Source of the DNA: Clostridia bacterium
Lineage (GTDB): Bacteria > Bacillota > Clostridia > Oscillospirales > Butyricicoccaceae
Assembly (NCBI GenBank): GCA_017552495.1
Contig: JAFZPW010000168.1
Coordinates: 1 to 6,658 of the forward strand
Direction: 5' to 3'
Length of the DNA stretch: 6,658 nt
In this document: positions 1 to 6,198 of the stretch, one piece after another
Position numbering within the stretch: position 1 is the stretch's first letter
Layout of the letters: the number at the start of each line of letters is the position of its first letter
Translations under genes and position numbers: made by a program
Notes under the pieces: generated by a model
Told to the model about the DNA's origin: nothing
What the model saw: only the letters and a program-made list of their open reading frames with translations
The model's database searches: none

Positions 1-25
1 ATATCAAGGGTAGAATCGCTTTTAA

Positions 26-42
26 GCCCTTATGACAAGGGC
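26..42. repeat. Short perfect inverted repeat upstream of the promoter
   Basis: GCCCTT (26-31) and AAGGGC (37-42) are perfect inverted arms around a 5-base loop. Neither strand has a T-tract after the stem, so it does not look like an intrinsic terminator. It lies about 50 bases upstream of the -35 box and could be a protein-binding site or chance. Nothing else recognisable lies in 1-92. Confidence 0.3.
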
Positions 43-92
43 ATTGTGGACAAGCACCTGACACTAGAGTATATAAACCCGCGTCTTTTCCC

Positions 93-121
93 TTGACGGC
101 AAGAACCGAAAATGGTAAAAT
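93..121 (+). promoter_or_regulatory. Sigma-A promoter with extended -10
   Basis: The -35 hexamer TTGACG (93-98) is separated by exactly 17 bases from the -10 hexamer TAAAAT (116-121). A TG dinucleotide at 113-114, one base before the -10, makes it an extended -10 promoter. Transcription would start near 128-130, leaving a leader of about 50 bases before the methyltransferase start at 179. It is the only strong promoter I find in the window, and no convincing terminator follows until at least 6147, so it probably drives the whole packed gene run. The leader holds a small GCGC-GTTTT-GCGC inverted repeat (147-159), too weak to call regulatory. Confidence 0.8.
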
Positions 122-178
122 AAACTGATTTATTATGGAGTTATTTGCGCGTTTTGCGCTTGCCGAAAGGGATACATT

Positions 179-1045
179 ATGTGGACATCAACCCATTGGA
201 AAGATTATGCGCTGCTGGACTGCGGAAACGGCCAGCGGCTGGAGCGCTGGGGAAAACAGATCCTGGTGCGGCCCGACCCGCAAGCCATCTGGGCTCCTGC
301 AGGCGACCCCCGCTGGGACAGGGCCGACGCCGTTTATCATCGCAGCAAGACCGGCGGCGGAAGTTGGGAGGTGCGCGCACTGCCCCAGCAGTGGACTGTG
401 GCTTATGATCGGCTGACCTTCAACGTCAAGCCCATGAGTTTTAAGCACACCGGCGTGTTTCCCGAGCAGGCCTCCAACTGGGACTTCATCCGGCAGCAGA
501 TCAAAAGTGCGGGAAGACCTGTCAGCGTGCTCAATCTTTTTGCCTATACCGGCGGGGCGACGCTGGCCGCCGCCTCGGCAGGCGCTTCGGTCTGTCATGT
601 GGACGCCGCCCGGGGCATGGTGACCTGGGCCAAGGAAAACGCCCGTTCTTCGGGGCTGGAAAACGCCCCCATTCGCTATATTGTGGACGACTGCCAGAAA
701 TTCATCAAGCGGGAGATCAACCGGGGCCGCCGCTACGACGCCATCATCATGGATCCCCCCTCTTACGGCCGGGGGCCCAACGGCGAGGTTTGGCGATTTG
801 AGGACAGCATCGGCGAATTTGTCAATCTATGTGCCGGCGTGCTGTCGGATCACCCCCTGTTTATCATCATCAATTCTTACACGGCGGGGATTTCGCCCTC
901 TGTCCCGGCCTATCTGCTGGGAACGGCGGTGCAGCCCCGCTTCGGCGGCGCCGTCGAGGCAGCGGAGCTGGGGCTCCGCTGCGAGTCCACAGGGCTTTTG
1001 CTTCCCTGCGGGCACACCAGCCGCTGGATCGGAGGGGACGCGTAA
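179..1045 (+). CDS. Class I SAM-dependent methyltransferase, RlmI-like (Methyltrans_SAM family)
   Basis: The 288-residue protein is probably a cytoplasmic RNA methyltransferase related to the catalytic part of RlmI, which makes m5C in 23S rRNA in E. coli. Visible features: an N-terminal beta-rich part (residues 8-80) with LERWG and LVRPDPQAIW; a segment around FKHTGVFPEQ (88-97) in the place of the RlmI-type substrate-proximal motif; SAM-binding motif I around LNLFAYTGG (118-126); an acidic residue after the next strand (D142); and motif IV DPPSYGRG (192-199). An LPCGHTSRW block (275-283) closes the protein, with C277 as a candidate functional cysteine (inference). It is about 100 residues shorter than E. 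coli RlmI and has no recognisable PUA RNA-binding domain, as in many short family members. The ATG is chosen because AAAGGG (166-171) sits 7 bases upstream. It is first in the operon and its stop overlaps the ecfA1 start (TAATG). The family is secure; the exact RNA target is unknown. Confidence 0.85.
   Translation: MWTSTHWKDYALLDCGNGQRLERWGKQILVRPDPQAIWAPAGDPRWDRADAVYHRSKTGGGSWEVRALPQQWTVAYDRLTFNVKPMSFKHTGVFPEQASNWDFIRQQIKSAGRPVSVLNLFAYTGGATLAAASAGASVCHVDAARGMVTWAKENARSSGLENAPIRYIVDDCQKFIKREINRGRRYDAIIMDPPSYGRGPNGEVWRFEDSIGEFVNLCAGVLSDHPLFIIINSYTAGISPSVPAYLLGTAVQPRFGGAVEAAELGLRCESTGLLLPCGHTSRWIGGDA
1031..1037 (+). promoter_or_regulatory. Ribosome binding site fixing the ecfA1 start
   Basis: GGAGGGG lies 7 bases before the ATG at 1045. 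The reading frame is open back to 829, but this site and the family's usual N-terminus place the real start at 1045. The site lies inside the last codons of the methyltransferase gene, so translation of the two genes is probably coupled. Confidence 0.8.
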
Positions 1046-1878
1046 TGGCCATCATCGAAACCAGAGATCTCACCTTTCGCTACGAGGATGCCGACAGCGA
1101 TGCGCTCTGCGGCGTCACCCTCTCCATTGAGGAGGGTTCGTTCACTGCGATTTTGGGCCACAACGGAAGCGGAAAATCCACCTTTGCCAAGCACCTCAAC
1201 GCCATTCTGCTCCCCTCGGGAGGGAAGGTTTATGTGGGCGGCGTAGACACCGCGGACGAAAGCAGGCTGTTTGACGTGCGGAAAACGGCGGGCATGGTTT
1301 TTCAGAATCCCGACAATCAGATCGTTTCCACCGTTGTAGAGGAGGATGTGGCCTTTGCCTGCGAAAACATGGGCTTGCCCCAGGAAGAGATCCGGGCGCG
1401 GGTGGATGAATGTCTGGCCGCCGTCGGCATGGGCGAATATGCCCGGCACGCCCCTCACCTGCTCTCCGGCGGGCAAAAGCAGCGGGTGGCCATCGCCGGC
1501 GTTCTGGCCATGCGGCCCCGATGCATCGTCATGGACGAGCCCACCGCCATGCTGGATCCCTCGGGCCGGGCCGAGGTCATTCACGCCGTACAGAAACTCA
1601 ACCGGGAGACCGGCATGACCGTTGTGCTCATCACCCACCATATGGAAGAGGCCGCCCTGGCCCACCGGGTGATCGTAATGAAGCAGGGCAAGGTTGCGCT
1701 GGACGGGACGCCGAAGCAGGTTTTTTCCCAGGTAGACCGTCTGCGGGAGCTTTCGCTGGCCGCGCCCCAGACCGTGCAGCTTGTGCACGCGCTGGATCCC
1801 GCCGGAACGTTGCTCTCTCCCGAGGCGCTCTCGGTAGAGGAATGCGCCGATCAGCTCATGAAGTATTTGGAGGCCTGA
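1045..1878 (+). CDS. ecfA1: ECF transporter ATPase EcfA1
   Basis: This 277-residue protein is one of two ABC-type ATPases that power energy-coupling factor transporters, which import vitamins and related micronutrients. It acts on the cytoplasmic face as a heterodimer with EcfA2, bound to EcfT. Everything expected of an active ATPase is visible: Walker A GHNGSGKST (38-46), Q-loop Q87 in FQNPDNQ, signature LSGGQKQR (140-147), Walker B IVMDE with catalytic E165, D-loop MLDP and switch H198. The FQNPDNQ / VEEDVAFACENMGL region (86-111) is the EcfA1 hallmark that separates it from EcfA2. The C-terminal tail (about 225-277) matches the usual EcfA extension that mediates dimer contacts. Length is normal for the family. 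It overlaps the methyltransferase by one base and is followed by ecfA2 after 2 bases. The EcfA1 assignment rests on motif and gene order. Confidence 0.95.
   Translation: MAIIETRDLTFRYEDADSDALCGVTLSIEEGSFTAILGHNGSGKSTFAKHLNAILLPSGGKVYVGGVDTADESRLFDVRKTAGMVFQNPDNQIVSTVVEEDVAFACENMGLPQEEIRARVDECLAAVGMGEYARHAPHLLSGGQKQRVAIAGVLAMRPRCIVMDEPTAMLDPSGRAEVIHAVQKLNRETGMTVVLITHHMEEAALAHRVIVMKQGKVALDGTPKQVFSQVDRLRELSLAAPQTVQLVHALDPAGTLLSPEALSVEECADQLMKYLEA
1869..1873 (+). promoter_or_regulatory. Ribosome binding site fixing the GTG start of ecfA2
   Basis: GGAGG ends 7 bases before GTG at 1881. No ATG is suitably placed in this frame, and the open frame extends far upstream through ecfA1, so this site decides the start. 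It lies in the final codons of ecfA1. Confidence 0.8.
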
Positions 1879-1880
1879 CC

Positions 1881-2747
1881 GTGAACGAAGTATTGCGCGT
1901 TGAACATCTGACCCATACGTACAGTCCCGGCACGCCTTTTGAAAAAACCGCCGTGGATCATGTGGATTTTACCGCTCATCGGGGCGAGTTCATCGGCCTG
2001 ATCGGTCATACCGGCAGCGGGAAATCCACCCTGATCCAGCATTTCAACGGGCTGCTTACTCCAACCGAGGGGCGCGTCCTGATAAACGGCGAAGATATCC
2101 ATCAAAATAAAGACATGACCCGAGCCGCCCGGTTTGCCGTTGGACTGGTGTTCCAGTATCCCGAATACCAGCTTTTTGAAGAAACCGTTTTCAAGGACGT
2201 GGCCTTCGGCCCCAAAAATATGGGACTGGAAAAGGATGAGATCGACCGCCGGGTGCGGGAAAACTGCCGCATTGTGGGTCTGCCCGAGGACGTGCTGGAA
2301 AAGTCGCCTTTTGAACTCTCCGGCGGGCAAAAGCGCCGGGTGGCGCTGGCCGGCATCTTTGCCATGGAACCGGAGGTCATGGTGCTGGACGAGCCCATGG
2401 CCGGTCTGGATCCCGCTGGCTGCGCCGACGTGTTCCGCTTTATCCGCGAATACCACCAAAAGCACGGCACCACCATTATCTTCGTTACCCACAGCATGGA
2501 ATACGCCGCTCAAATGTCCCAGCGCATCGTGGTGATGGATCACGGAAAAATTTTAATGGACGGAACCCCCGACCAGATCTTTGCCCGCTCCGATGAACTT
2601 CTGGCCGCCGGGCTGGACGTTCCCCAGGTTACGCAGGTGTTTCTGGAACTCAAGCGCCGCGGGATAAACGTGGATTCCGCCGTATATACCGTGGAGCAGG
2701 CGGCCGCCTGTCTCCGCGCCCTGAAAGAAGGTGGCGCGGCATGCTGA
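1881..2747 (+). CDS. ecfA2: ECF transporter ATPase EcfA2
   Basis: This 288-residue protein is the second ATPase of the ECF module and the partner of EcfA1. Visible motifs: Walker A GHTGSGKST (42-50), Q-loop Q92, signature LSGGQKRR (146-153), Walker B VMVLDE with catalytic E171, D-loop GLDP (175-178) and switch H204. The stretch FQYPEYQLFEETVFKDVAFG (91-110) is the characteristic EcfA2 Q-loop region and distinguishes it clearly from EcfA1. The C-terminal tail (about 230-288) is the usual EcfA extension. The start is a GTG with a well-placed ribosome binding site. It follows ecfA1 by 2 bases, and its last 7 bases overlap the ecfT start (ATGCTGA), so the three ECF subunits are probably translated in coupled fashion and in balanced amounts. 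All catalytic residues are intact. Confidence 0.95.
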   Translation: MNEVLRVEHLTHTYSPGTPFEKTAVDHVDFTAHRGEFIGLIGHTGSGKSTLIQHFNGLLTPTEGRVLINGEDIHQNKDMTRAARFAVGLVFQYPEYQLFEETVFKDVAFGPKNMGLEKDEIDRRVRENCRIVGLPEDVLEKSPFELSGGQKRRVALAGIFAMEPEVMVLDEPMAGLDPAGCADVFRFIREYHQKHGTTIIFVTHSMEYAAQMSQRIVVMDHGKILMDGTPDQIFARSDELLAAGLDVPQVTQVFLELKRRGINVDSAVYTVEQAAACLRALKEGGAAC

Positions 2748-3541
2748 AAGACATCACTTTGGGTCAGTATTTCCCCGGCGGCAGTCCGCTGCACCGGATG
2801 GATCCCCGCAGCAAGCTTTTGATCCTGATCCTTTACATTGTCACCATTTTTGTGGTCAAGGGTTTTTTCCCCTATCTGCTCTGCGTTTTGGCGCTCATCG
2901 CCGCCGTGATCGTTTCCACCATTCCGCCCAAAATGATCCTGCGGTCGCTTAAGCCCATTCTCATCATCGTGCTGTTTACCGGCCTGCTCAACCTGTTCTA
3001 TACCCCGGGCGTCGAACTGTTCCATCTGTGGATCTTCAAGATCACCCGCGAAGGCATCGCCACCGCCGCGGCCATGGCGCTTCGCATTATTCTTTTGGTC
3101 GCGTCTACCTCGCTGCTTACTTACACCACCTCGCCCATGTCTCTTACCGACGCGCTGGAAAATCTGCTTGGCCCGCTGAAAAAAATCAAGGTGCCCGTAC
3201 ATGAGTTTGCCATGATGATGTCCATCGCCCTGCGCTTCATCCCCACGCTGATCGAAGAAACCAATAAAATCATGTCGGCGCAGAAGGCCCGGGGCGCGGA
3301 TTTTGAAAGCGGAAGCCTCTTTTCCCGTGCAAAGGCGCTGGTGCCTGTGCTGGTTCCGCTGTTCGTTTCAGCCTTTCGCCGGGCCGAGGAACTGGCCACC
3401 GCCATGGAGTGCCGCCTGTATCGCGGCGGCGAGGGGCGCACCCGCCTTCACTCTCTGCGCTATGGCCGGGTGGATCTCATCGCGGCGATTTTGTCCGCCG
3501 CGCTCTGCGGCGGGGCCATCGCCCTGCATATTCTGCTATGA
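2741..3541 (+). CDS. ecfT: ECF transporter transmembrane coupling protein EcfT
   Basis: This 266-residue membrane protein connects the EcfA1/EcfA2 ATPases to a substrate-binding S component. Hydrophobic segments lie at about 26-39, 42-60, 70-88, 104-127 and 244-266. The N-terminal motif with HRMDPRSKL (18-26) is typical of EcfT. The coupling-helix region (about 145-235) carries ALRFIPTL (163-170) and the first Ala-Arg-Gly motif (183-185). The second such motif has changed to Cys-Arg-Leu (224-226) within AMECRLYRGG; the central arginine, which fits the ATPase groove, is kept. AAGGTGG (2728-2734) is 6 bases before the ATG. The start overlaps ecfA2 by 7 bases and the stop overlaps truA by 4. No S component gene is in the window, so this is a group II (shared-module) ECF system. 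Confidence 0.93.
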   Translation: MLKDITLGQYFPGGSPLHRMDPRSKLLILILYIVTIFVVKGFFPYLLCVLALIAAVIVSTIPPKMILRSLKPILIIVLFTGLLNLFYTPGVELFHLWIFKITREGIATAAAMALRIILLVASTSLLTYTTSPMSLTDALENLLGPLKKIKVPVHEFAMMMSIALRFIPTLIEETNKIMSAQKARGADFESGSLFSRAKALVPVLVPLFVSAFRRAEELATAMECRLYRGGEGRTRLHSLRYGRVDLIAAILSAALCGGAIALHILL

Positions 3542-4302
3542 AGACGGCGCTGATTCTTTCGTATCTGGGAGCCGACTATCACGGCTGGCAGCGGCAGGAA
3601 AACGCCATGACCATCCAGCAGCTTTTGGAGGAAGCATGGGAAAAAGCCTGCGGCGGCAAGGCCTGTCTTTCCGGCTGCGGCCGCACCGACGCCGGCGTCC
3701 ACGCCAAATATTATGTGGCCTCCACCGACGCGCCCTCAACCATCCCGCTGGACAGACTGCCCATGGCCCTCAATGCCCGGCTGCCGGAGGCCGTTGTGGT
3801 TCACAAAGCAGTGGCGACGGACGACGAATTTGACGCCCGCTTTTCCTGCGTGTGCAAGGAATACACTTATCTTATCCACAACAGCCGCACCCGGGATCCA
3901 TTTTACACCGACAGGGCATGGTTCTACCCCCAAAAGCTGGACGTGGCCGCCATGCGGCGGGCAGCCCATGACTTTGTGGGGACGCTGGACTTCGCCGCCG
4001 TGAAAAACGAGGGCACCCCCGTGCGTTCCACGGTGCGAACGATCTTCTACTGCGAGGTGGAGGAACGGGGCGGCGATATCATCGCCATACGCGTCTGCGC
4101 CGACGGATTTCTTTACAATATGGTGCGTGCCATCACGGGTACGCTGGTTTATGTGGGCATCGGCAAAATTCCCCGGGACGGCATCCCTGCCATTCTGCAC
4201 AGCGGCGACCGGCTGGCCGCCGGGCCCACCGCGCCGCCCTGCGGCCTTTATATGACGGCGCTCACATACAACAGGGAGGAACTGGATGGACGAGCGGATT
4301 GA
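3538..4302 (+). CDS. truA: tRNA pseudouridine(38-40) synthase TruA
   Basis: The 254-residue protein isomerises uridines 38-40 in the tRNA anticodon arm to pseudouridine. The catalytic aspartate D51 lies in GRTDAGVHA (48-56). Other family hallmarks are YHGWQRQ (14-20), FDARFSC-KEYTY (98-111), the RSTVRTI strand (163-169), FLYNMVRAITGTL (191-203) and the C-terminal AGPTAPPCGLYM (228-239). Length is normal and no key residue is missing. The ATG shares four bases with the ecfT stop (ATGA), and I see no good ribosome binding site, so translation probably depends on re-initiation after ecfT. Placement straight after ecfT is the standard Firmicutes arrangement. Unlike that arrangement, no rplM-rpsI follows; its end overlaps a DUF5711-like gene by 17 bases. 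Confidence 0.96.
   Translation: MKTALILSYLGADYHGWQRQENAMTIQQLLEEAWEKACGGKACLSGCGRTDAGVHAKYYVASTDAPSTIPLDRLPMALNARLPEAVVVHKAVATDDEFDARFSCVCKEYTYLIHNSRTRDPFYTDRAWFYPQKLDVAAMRRAAHDFVGTLDFAAVKNEGTPVRSTVRTIFYCEVEERGGDIIAIRVCADGFLYNMVRAITGTLVYVGIGKIPRDGIPAILHSGDRLAAGPTAPPCGLYMTALTYNREELDGRAD
4274..4280 (+). promoter_or_regulatory. Ribosome binding site for the DUF5711-like gene, inside truA
   Basis: GGGAGGA lies 5 bases before the ATG at 4286, inside the last coding stretch of truA. It supports the start that overlaps truA by 17 bases and gives this gene strong initiation of its own even though it sits inside the upstream gene. Confidence 0.75.
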
Positions 4303-5506
4303 CCTGAAAAAATCGGGCAAACTAAAGGATAATATCACCCGCTTCCGGCAGGACAAGCGCCTGGCGGTGGTGGGCGCTTTGCGCTCTCTGGCCCTGCTGG
4401 GAATGCTTGCCATCGTGGTCTTTTGCATTTTCCGCTATCACGAGGATCTGGCGCCCTCCAATCTCAAGCGGCTGAGCGCCTATTTGAAAACGGCCAACGC
4501 CGCTTCCGATCCTTTCACCGAATACCGCTTTGAATCGGGGCTGAACACCTGCTGCGCCCCCTTCCGCACCGGTCTGGCCGTTATTTCGGGCGACACCTAT
4601 TCCTTTGTCAGCGGGACGGGGAATCTTTATTCCCTGCAACTGGATTATCGGACTCCGGCAATCTGCGCCTCAGACAAATATGTATTGATCTATGACCGGG
4701 GCGGAAAGAGTTTTTGTGTGGCCAACAGCTATGCCGAATATCTTCGCGACGCGCTCACCTCCCCTATTATTTCGGCCTCCATGAACCGGGAGAGCGATTT
4801 TGCGTTGGTGACCAATGAAGAAGGCTATCGTTCGGCTGTGACCGTGTATAACGGCCGGCAAAAGTTTTTGTGCAAATGGATGACCTCGCAGTTTTACGTC
4901 CTTTCGGCCTCGGTGAGCCCCCGAGGCGACGCCTTTGCGGCGCTTTGTCTCAGCGAGGAGCAATTGGAGGCGCGCACCGAGATCCGCTATTTCACCATCG
5001 GCAGAGAAACGCCCGACTGGAGCTTTTCGTTGGGCGAAAAGCAAGTCTATTCCCTCACCCATGATAATTCCGGCGGGCTGCTCATACTATGTGACGACGG
5101 CCTTTACCGTCTGGATAAAGACGGCAGACAGACCGCTTCCATTCCCTTTTCCGCTCCGCCCATCCGTTTTTCCGCGCAGGAGGGCGGCGACCTGCTGATC
5201 GCTTTTTCCAACGCAGATCAGGGCGCGCAAAACACGCTGGTTTGGGTTGTGGGAGATGAGGGCAGGATTCTGTGGCGCGACAGTTATCCCGGAACGCTTT
5301 GCGCTGTGGACTGCGCGGAGGACACAGCCTGTGTCCTCACCGGCGACCGGCTGTATGCCGTCCGCTATCGGGACGAAAATCAGCCCCGACACTGGCTTGC
5401 TCACAGCGGCGCCCGGGATGTGGTCGTCCATCGAGCCGGAAATCCCATTCTGATCTATTCCGACCGTGCGGAGACCGTCGCTTTTGCGGAAAAGGAGGGC
5501 GCATGA
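4286..5506 (+). CDS. DUF5711-like membrane-anchored protein, probable beta-propeller ectodomain
   Basis: The function of this 406-residue protein is unknown. A basic N-terminus (1-25) precedes one membrane segment (about 26-49), suggesting a signal anchor with the rest outside the cell membrane. The ectodomain (about 50-406) is beta-rich with recurring blade-like patterns: YSFVSGTGNLYSL (105-117), YVLIYDRGG (132-140), FALVTNEEGYRSAVTVYNG (172-190), SVSPRGDAFAAL (209-220), LLILCDDGLYRLDKDG (265-280) and VLTGDRLYAVRY (350-361). These resemble WD40/PQQ-type propeller repeats, and the YDRGG and ALVTNEEGY features fit my memory of DUF5711 from Clostridia. No enzymatic motif is seen. Several cysteines are present (C89, C90, C127, C144, C196, C221, C269, C339, C343, C349). 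It overlaps truA by 17 bases and cvpA by 4, so it is probably co-produced with the CvpA protein. The family call is from recognition only. Confidence 0.75.
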   Translation: MDERIDLKKSGKLKDNITRFRQDKRLAVVGALRSLALLGMLAIVVFCIFRYHEDLAPSNLKRLSAYLKTANAASDPFTEYRFESGLNTCCAPFRTGLAVISGDTYSFVSGTGNLYSLQLDYRTPAICASDKYVLIYDRGGKSFCVANSYAEYLRDALTSPIISASMNRESDFALVTNEEGYRSAVTVYNGRQKFLCKWMTSQFYVLSASVSPRGDAFAALCLSEEQLEARTEIRYFTIGRETPDWSFSLGEKQVYSLTHDNSGGLLILCDDGLYRLDKDGRQTASIPFSAPPIRFSAQEGGDLLIAFSNADQGAQNTLVWVVGDEGRILWRDSYPGTLCAVDCAEDTACVLTGDRLYAVRYRDENQPRHWLAHSGARDVVVHRAGNPILIYSDRAETVAFAEKEGA

Positions 5507-6147
5507 ACCTGACGTTTTTTGACCGGCCCCTGTTCTGGGACGTTCTGTTCGCGGCGATCCTGCTGATCTGGATCGGAATCGCGGCAAAGAAAGGCGCGTT
5601 TCGCGCTGTTTCCGGCATCGCGGGAACGGTGCTGGGCGTGATCGTGGCATGGATCTTTCATGGCGGGCTCGCCTCCCTCATCGAGCCGCTACTCCGCCCC
5701 GTTTTGCAAGGGCTGGCACAGCGGGCCGACCTGTCGGCGGTACGCGGATTGGAACAGGGCTCGGCGCTTTCCGATCTGATTTCCAAAAGCGACAGCGTGG
5801 CCGACAAGCTCAGCGAGCTCTATCAATCGCTGATGGCGCAGCTTGCTCAGCAGCTTTCCCTGCGTCTGGCCCCCATCATCGCCTTTCTGCTGCTGTTTCT
5901 TTTGGTCAAACTGGCGATCCGGATCCTGTGCGCCGTCCTGGATTGGGATATTCCCGTTCTCAGCACGCTCAACCGCTTTGCCGGCGGGCTGCTGGGCGCA
6001 CTTTCAGGCGCGTTGATCGTGCTGGCGCTTTGCTGGGCGGTGATGCGCTTTGCCCCGGCGGACAATGTGGGCTTTCTCAGCCGCCCCTGTTTGGAGCAAA
6101 GTTATACCGGCGGCCTTGTGAGCCGGCTGTTCGCCATTCTGTTATAG
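5503..6147 (+). CDS. CvpA family membrane protein
   Basis: This 214-residue integral membrane protein has the CvpA layout. Hydrophobic segments lie at about 11-28, 34-53, 121-145 and 160-183, with a glycine-rich small-residue pattern in the second (GTVLGVIVAW, 41-50) and fourth (FAGGLLGALSGALIVLALCW, 159-178). The KKGAFRAVSG turn (29-38) after the first helix is typical. A long polar loop (about 56-118) with amphipathic character separates helices 2 and 3. CvpA was named from colicin V production in E. coli and its biochemical role is unresolved; in Clostridia such proteins often sit in housekeeping operons. AAAGGAGG (5491-5498) ends 4 bases before the ATG, which overlaps the previous stop as ATGA. 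It is the last gene of the tightly packed run. Confidence 0.8.
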   Translation: MNLTFFDRPLFWDVLFAAILLIWIGIAAKKGAFRAVSGIAGTVLGVIVAWIFHGGLASLIEPLLRPVLQGLAQRADLSAVRGLEQGSALSDLISKSDSVADKLSELYQSLMAQLAQQLSLRLAPIIAFLLLFLLVKLAIRILCAVLDWDIPVLSTLNRFAGGLLGALSGALIVLALCWAVMRFAPADNVGFLSRPCLEQSYTGGLVSRLFAILL

Positions 6148-6182
6148 ACGGATACTTTTTCCATCTTTTTTACCCTTAATCC

Positions 6183-6187
6183 GGAGG
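6183..6187 (+). promoter_or_regulatory. Ribosome binding site of the Clp ATPase gene, in a 51-base gap
   Basis: GGAGG ends 11 bases before ATG 6199, a slightly long spacing; the next in-frame ATG (6208) would be 20 bases away, so 6199 is preferred. The gap (6148-6198) has two T-runs but no stem, so no terminator. No convincing -35/-10 pair, CtsR repeat or CIRCE element is visible, so the gene may be reached by read-through from the upstream operon. Confidence 0.6.
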
Positions 6188-6198
6188 AAACGAATCTT

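Noticed and set aside
1..96. Open frame from the window edge to TGA at 94-96, possibly the end of a preceding gene
   Set aside because: Only 31 codons, a length expected by chance. It uses ATA, AGG, CTA and TTA codons unlike the GC-rich genes downstream, shows no recognisable motif, and its stop lies in the -35 box.
1..178. Vitamin riboswitch ahead of the ECF operon
   Set aside because: The predicted leader is only about 50 bases, too short for known vitamin riboswitches, and no conserved aptamer core is visible.
135..416. Overlapping open frame starting at ATG 135 in the leader
   Set aside because: No ribosome binding site precedes it, its low-complexity translation resembles nothing known, and most of it overlaps the methyltransferase in another frame.
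829..1044. Upstream extension of the ecfA1 frame
   Set aside because: It lies wholly within the methyltransferase gene in another frame, and its translation is arginine-rich with no family similarity. The ribosome binding site at 1031-1037 and the family N-terminus place the start at 1045.
910..1788. Long antisense open frame of 292 codons opposite ecfA1
   Set aside because: It mirrors a GC-rich coding strand where stop codons are rare. It has no recognisable domain and lies opposite a clearly real gene. The minus-strand frames at 1851-2543, 2540-3202 and 3736-4428 are rejected for the same reason.
6156..6172. T-rich stretch after cvpA as a possible terminator
   Set aside because: The GC-rich inverted arms CCGGC (6107-6111) and GCCGG (6122-6126) are about 30 bases upstream and within cvpA, so they do not abut the T-runs as an intrinsic terminator requires.
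6148..6198. Heat-shock operator (CtsR repeat or CIRCE) before the Clp gene
   Set aside because: No GGTCAAA-type direct repeats and no GAGTGC-type inverted repeat are present in the gap.
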